A stretch of 36,124 nt of DNA from Hyphococcus sp. (GTDB lineage Bacteria > Pseudomonadota > Alphaproteobacteria > Caulobacterales > Parvularculaceae), in NCBI GenBank assembly GCA_028281665.1, contig JANQJK010000024.1, forward strand, positions 1 through 36,124, written 5' to 3'. Every line of letters begins with the position of its first letter. Within the stretch, counting starts at the first letter, position 1. The position numbers were made by a program, and so were the translations under genes. The notes below the pieces were generated by a model, which saw only the letters and a program-made list of their open reading frames with translations, was not told the origin of the DNA and ran no database searches. This document shows, in pieces, positions 32,812 through 36,124 of the stretch.

Positions 32812-33831
32812 ATGGTCAATCGCACTCTTCCGTCCGCGGCAAAGCTGGCGAGCATCTCCCTGGCGGCGTTCACCCTTGCCGCCTGCGGCAGCACCCAAAC
32901 AGCCGACAGCGGCGGCGCAGCCGGCTTCGAAAGCGGCGGCAAGAACAAATATCGCGACGCAGTCGGCGTCTATTCCTCAGCAACGCCGGATCAGGGCATG
33001 GACCCGATCGCCGCGGCCGCATTCTGGGGCACGCGCTACAACACCGATCAGGCGGACCCGGCTGTCGCCGTGAAGTTCAGCCAGGCGCTGCGCAAGATCA
33101 ATTCGACCAACGAAGCGGTCGGCGTCATGCAGAAGGCTGTCGGCATATCGCCCGATCACGCCGATGTCAGCCTCGAATATGGCAAGGTGCTCGTTGAAAC
33201 CGGCCGCGCTTTCGAAGCGGTTCGTCATCTGGAAAACGCCGTTGCGGCGAGACCGACCGACTGGAACGCCCTCTCGGCCTACGGCGTTGCCCTTGACCAG
33301 ATCGGCGAACATGAAGAAGCGCGCCACAAATATGATCGCGCGCTGACCTACGCCCCGGGCGCAGTTTCCATACTGAACAATAAAGGTCTTTCCTACGCGC
33401 TGGACGGCGACCTCGGCAAGGCCCGCCTGACGCTTCACGAAGCGGCAAGCCGCGCCGGCGGCGACGCCCGTATTCGTCAGAACCTCGCTCTGGTCCTTGC
33501 CCTTTCCGGCGACATGACCGGCGCCGAGCGCCTTGCGCGCTCAGACCTGCCGCCGAAGGTCGCCAACAACAACATCGATTTCTTCCGTCAGCTGATGAAC
33601 CAGCCGGCCTATTGGGGCGAATATGCAGCGACCGACGCGGACACGCCGGATTTCGACGAGGCGCCCGCCGCACCGTTGAAACCGCAGCCGCTTCCGGAGC
33701 TGCGCGAGGAGCCGAAGCCGGAAGAGGAAGAGAAGGACGAAAATGCGCCGGTCGCACTGATGGGCGCCGATCCGCTCACCAATACCTCCGCGGAAGGCGC
33801 CGAAGCCAAAGAGCCGTCTGAAGAAGAATAA
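32812..33831 (+). CDS. TPR-repeat lipoprotein, TadD-like
   Basis: 339-residue lipoprotein: type II signal ending LAAC (lipidated Cys25), a short Ser/Gly linker, then about four tetratricopeptide repeats (about 95-260), including AVGISPDHADVSLEYGKVL, AVAARPTDWNALSAYGVAL and ALTYAPGAVSILNNKGLSY. The tail (about 280-339) is Pro/Glu-rich and acidic, probably disordered. The repeats resemble TadD, the pilotin-like assembly lipoprotein of tight-adherence pili, but no tad genes are in the window, so the role is open. I chose the ATG at 32812, with AGAGGC upstream and the signal directly after it. An intrinsic terminator follows. Confidence 0.87.
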   Translation: MVNRTLPSAAKLASISLAAFTLAACGSTQTADSGGAAGFESGGKNKYRDAVGVYSSATPDQGMDPIAAAAFWGTRYNTDQADPAVAVKFSQALRKINSTNEAVGVMQKAVGISPDHADVSLEYGKVLVETGRAFEAVRHLENAVAARPTDWNALSAYGVALDQIGEHEEARHKYDRALTYAPGAVSILNNKGLSYALDGDLGKARLTLHEAASRAGGDARIRQNLALVLALSGDMTGAERLARSDLPPKVANNNIDFFRQLMNQPAYWGEYAATDADTPDFDEAPAAPLKPQPLPELREEPKPEEEEKDENAPVALMGADPLTNTSAEGAEAKEPSEEE

Positions 33832-33859
33832 CCCACTTGGGGGACTGTTGCGTGGAACG

Positions 33860-33894
33860 CCGCCGCGGGCTCGCCCGCGGCGGTTTTTCTTTTC
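33860..33894 (+). terminator. strong intrinsic terminator after the TPR lipoprotein gene
   Basis: CCGCCGCGGG (33860-33869), loop CTCG, CCCGCGGCGG (33874-33883) form a perfect 10-base-pair stem followed by TTTTTCTTTT. It lies 28 bases past the stop codon and isolates the Nramp-pxp unit downstream. Confidence 0.95.
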
Positions 33895-33939
33895 GACTGT
33901 TCCGCGATAGTTTCCGGCCATGATTGCAGACGCATTTCG

Positions 33940-35151
33940 ATGCTGAGCCGGTTGCGTTCGATCGGGCCGGGCGCCCTTACGGCCGCCGCCTTTATCGGAC
34001 CCGGCACAGTCACAACCGCGACCGTCGCCGGCGCCAGCTTCGGCTATGCGCTCGCCTGGGCGCTTGTATTCGCGACCCTCGCGGCGATTGTCCTCCAGGA
34101 AATGGCCGCGCGCCTCGGGGTCGCCGGGCGGCTCGGTCTCGGCGAGGCCATTACGAAGGCCGCCGGCGCAGGGCCGGTCAGATGGATCGCCGTCGCGCTC
34201 ATCGTCGCAGCGCTTGTCATCGGCAATGCGGCCTATGAAGGGGGCAATCTCGCCGGCGCCGTTCTCGGCGTTCAGGCGGCGTTGCCCGATGCGCCGAGGG
34301 TCGGCGTCGCCGCGGCCATCGCCGCGCTCGCCGGCGCCATCCTGTTCCTGGGCGGATACAAAGTGATCGAGCGGGTGCTGATCGGCGCCGTTCTTTTGAT
34401 GACCTTCGCATTCGCCGCCGCGCTGTTCATCGTAGGCCCGGACTGGGGCGCGCTCGCGCGCGGCGTTTCCACGCCGACGCTGCCGCCCGCCGCCCTCCCG
34501 GTCGCAATCGGTCTGATCGGCACGACAATCGTTCCCTACAACCTGTTCCTCCACGCCGCCGCCGCGCGCAAGCGCTGGGCGAGCGCAGATGACTTGCCCG
34601 ACGCCCGGTTCGATGCACGTCTTTCCATCGGCGTCGGCGGCGTCGTTTCCATCCTCGTTCTGTCGACGGCGGCGGCGAGCCTGTTCGGGTCCGGCCAGAC
34701 GATTGCAAACGCCGCAGACATGGCGCGTCAGCTTGAACCGGCCTTCGGCGAGGGCGCCGTCTGGCTGCTTGGGCTCGGTCTGTTTGCGGCAGGGCTGTCC
34801 TCTGCCATTACCGCACCGCTCGCCACCGGGTTTGCCGCGGCGGAACTTTTCGGATTTGAGAGCGACCCGAAAGCGGCAAAGTTTCGCATGGTTGCAGGAG
34901 GCGTACTCCTCGCCGGCGCTGTCGTTTCGATCACGGGCGCGCGGCCTGTTGAAATCATTTTGTTCGCGCAGTTCGCCAACGGCTTGCTGTTGCCGATCGT
35001 TGCGGCGTTTCTTCTTATCGCCGTCAACCGCCGTGTCCTTCTCGGCGATCACGTGAACGGGCTTTTCACAAACATTGCCGGCGCCGTTGTGCTGGTCGTC
35101 ACGACCGGTCTCGGCCTGCGCGCGATACTCCGCGCTACGGGCGTCTGGTGA
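33940..35151 (+). CDS. Nramp-fold transporter lacking the metal-site motifs (YcsG-like)
   Basis: 403-residue inner-membrane protein with about eleven hydrophobic helices and the Nramp/LeuT-like layout. The start GPGALTAAAFIGPG is clearly Nramp-like, but the TM1 metal motif DPGN is replaced by GPGT (20-23), and the TM6 motif MPHN by VPYN (198-201). The Asp, Asn and Met that bind Mn/Fe are therefore missing. It is followed by pxpA (overlap of one base) and pxpB, 5-oxoprolinase subunits. In Bacillus subtilis the Nramp-like gene ycsG sits in the same ycsF-kipI-kipA operon. I infer it imports 5-oxoproline or a related compound or ion rather than manganese; this is unproven. The ATG at 33940 has no strong ribosome site. 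Confidence 0.85.
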   Translation: MLSRLRSIGPGALTAAAFIGPGTVTTATVAGASFGYALAWALVFATLAAIVLQEMAARLGVAGRLGLGEAITKAAGAGPVRWIAVALIVAALVIGNAAYEGGNLAGAVLGVQAALPDAPRVGVAAAIAALAGAILFLGGYKVIERVLIGAVLLMTFAFAAALFIVGPDWGALARGVSTPTLPPAALPVAIGLIGTTIVPYNLFLHAAAARKRWASADDLPDARFDARLSIGVGGVVSILVLSTAAASLFGSGQTIANAADMARQLEPAFGEGAVWLLGLGLFAAGLSSAITAPLATGFAAAELFGFESDPKAAKFRMVAGGVLLAGAVVSITGARPVEIILFAQFANGLLLPIVAAFLLIAVNRRVLLGDHVNGLFTNIAGAVVLVVTTGLGLRAILRATGVW

Positions 35152-35909
35152 TGGCCCGTTCAATCGACCTCAACGCCGATATGGGCGAGTACGCGGATGA
35201 AAACGCCGCACAGGTCGAAGCCGATTTGATGGCGCTGATCACGTCATGCTCTGTCGCCTGCGGCGGCCATGCGGGCGATAAGGAGTCCATGGGCCGGACA
35301 GTGCGTCTTGCAAAATCACACACTGTTCGCATTGGCGCGCACCCGGCCTATCCGGACCGGGAGGGGTTCGGACGGCGAAGCATGGATATCGATATTGATG
35401 CGCTCGGAATTTCGCTCCGTAAGCAGATCGATGATCTGCGAGCAGTGCTGGGAAGCGAAAACGCAGTGCTTAGCCATGTGAAGGCGCATGGCGCGTTATA
35501 CAATGACACCGCGCGCGATGAGCGCCTTGCAGGCGTCGTTGCCGAAGCCGCAGCCGGCGCCTCGATTGTCGGCCCGCCGGGTTCGGCGCTGGAAAAAGCC
35601 GCGCGCGCAGCCGGCGCCGAATTCATCGCCGAAGGCTTCGTAGACCGGCTCTATCGAACCGACGGATCGCTGACGCCGCGCTCGCTCGCAGGAGCCGTCA
35701 TTGCCGACATTGACGCCCGCGCCGCCCAGGCGGCGGCAATTGCCTCAGGGTCGGAATTCAGCGCCGCCGACGGGCCCATGACCCTTAACGCCGCAACGCT
35801 CTGCATCCACAGCGATTCGCCCAGCGCTGTCGAAACGGCGCGCGCGGTGCGCAAGGCGCTGGACGCCGCGGGCGTTTCCATTGCGGCTTTTTCGGCGGGC
35901 CGCCCATGA
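35151..35909 (+). CDS. pxpA: 5-oxoprolinase subunit PxpA (LamB/YcsF family)
   Basis: 252-residue LamB/YcsF protein; PxpA with PxpB and PxpC makes an ATP-dependent enzyme opening 5-oxoproline to glutamate. It starts IDLNADMGEY, close to the family's DLNCDLGE, and has SCSVACGGHAGD, VRIGAHPAYPDREGFGRR, VLSHVKAHGALYN and EGFVDRLYRTDGSLTPRS in order. The ATG at 35151 overlaps the transporter stop (TGATG); a GTG at 35148 is also possible. The pxpB start overlaps its stop (ATGA). The tight coupling makes the transporter and the enzyme one functional unit. Confidence 0.95.
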   Translation: MARSIDLNADMGEYADENAAQVEADLMALITSCSVACGGHAGDKESMGRTVRLAKSHTVRIGAHPAYPDREGFGRRSMDIDIDALGISLRKQIDDLRAVLGSENAVLSHVKAHGALYNDTARDERLAGVVAEAAAGASIVGPPGSALEKAARAAGAEFIAEGFVDRLYRTDGSLTPRSLAGAVIADIDARAAQAAAIASGSEFSAADGPMTLNAATLCIHSDSPSAVETARAVRKALDAAGVSIAAFSAGRP

Positions 35910-36124
35910 CCGGGATGCGCGCTGATATTGTTCCCTATGGCGAGCGTGGATGGCTTGCGACATTCACCGGAACGGGCGACCCGGTCGCTTCCGGGCTTGC
36001 AGCCAACCATTGTGCGGATCTGCTCCGCGCTGCTGCGGGCATTGAAGACGCGGTTGCAGGCATCGATTCCGTCGCGATACGGTTCGATCCTGCACGGATT
36101 AATCCGGAAACGGCGCGCATGATG
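35906..36124 (+). CDS. pxpB: 5-oxoprolinase subunit PxpB (KipI-like), partial at right edge
   Basis: 73 codons of an open frame that runs off the window. It begins four bases inside the end of pxpA (ATGA overlap). The residues visible, including the VPYGERGWLATF segment near the start and DAVAGIDSVAIRFDP, fit the N-terminal domain of the KipI/PxpB (carboxyltransferase subdomain C/D) family, which opens with a strand followed by ALLVEF- or GxxAWL-like turns. Whether it is separate or fused to PxpC cannot be seen. The family call rests largely on context and modest sequence likeness. Confidence 0.8.
   Translation, partial: MTGMRADIVPYGERGWLATFTGTGDPVASGLAANHCADLLRAAAGIEDAVAGIDSVAIRFDPARINPETARMM

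Noticed and set aside
33541-35163. 540-codon minus-strand open frame opposite the TPR tail, Nramp and pxpA start
   Set aside because: It lies antisense to clear membrane and enzyme genes, has an Arg/Gly/Asp-rich composition typical of the complement of GC-rich coding DNA, and has no recognisable motif.
1-36124. CRISPR arrays, tRNA/rRNA genes, transposases, phage or defence genes
   Set aside because: I looked on both strands for regularly spaced repeats, tRNA-like GGTTCGAATCC arms and transposase motifs and found none.

Overview
This is a GC-rich (roughly two-thirds G+C, my estimate), densely coding chromosomal window from an alphaproteobacterium. The best lineage markers are a gcrA cell-cycle regulator gene, a perfect CtrA-type box (TTAA-N7-TTAA) next to a GANTC (CcrM) site, a DUF4175/TIGR02302 gene beside lysA, and the run zinc-ribbon/DUF3426 - ftsE - ftsX - ydcF - plsC - DUF2125. 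A Caulobacterales, Hyphomonadaceae or Parvularculaceae-like organism fits; family level is inference. I saw no tRNA, rRNA, CRISPR array, insertion sequence, prophage or plasmid gene. No gene-free stretch exceeds 300 bases; the longest are 4960-5203 and 10071-10303, both divergent promoter regions.

Layout. 1-864 (-): 5' part of a PQQ-type sugar dehydrogenase lipoprotein. 955-4412 (+): a small membrane protein, then phoR, phoU and phoB without pst transporter genes. 4450-4959 (-): gcrA, convergent with phoB. 5204-8532 (+): ABC-2 permease, hslO (Hsp33), a methyltransferase and ppk2. 8572-10070 (-): an SPFH/stomatin gene followed by nfeD. 10304-12358 (+): a large secreted protein with papain/NlpC-like Cys and His motifs, then a HIG1-like twin-TM protein. 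12524-15585 (+): etfB, etfA, a terminator, a 3-hydroxybutyryl-CoA dehydrogenase gene and dodecin. 15657-18038 (-): tlpA followed by a large orphan lipoprotein. 18074-20856 (+): argH, a tiny lptM-like lipoprotein and lysA. 20853-21227 (-): DUF5658 protein. 21352-23787 (+): DUF4175 protein. 23875-26319 (-): zinc-ribbon/DUF3426 protein and hpt. 26394-30859 (+): ftsE, ftsX, ydcF, plsC, DUF2125, DUF1428. 30864-32699 (-): M17 aminopeptidase and a MarR-type regulator. 32812-33831 (+): TPR lipoprotein and a strong terminator. 33940-36124 (+): Nramp-fold transporter, pxpA and the start of pxpB.

How the genes work together. Most of the window is housekeeping: phosphate signalling, electron transfer from acyl-CoA oxidation (EtfAB with a hydroxyacyl-CoA dehydrogenase), arginine and lysine synthesis, redox chaperoning, cell division (FtsEX) and phospholipid synthesis. 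The most interesting signals are regulatory and contextual. A perfect CtrA box with an adjacent GANTC site lies just ahead of the uncharacterised secreted cysteine-hydrolase-like gene. A cluster of TTAACC half-sites plus GANTC lies between the DUF5658 and DUF4175 genes. A perfect hairpin lies in the gcrA leader. At the right edge an Nramp-fold transporter lacking the usual metal-binding residues is translationally coupled to 5-oxoprolinase genes, suggesting a substrate other than metal. No obviously new multi-gene system is visible; these are the best leads.
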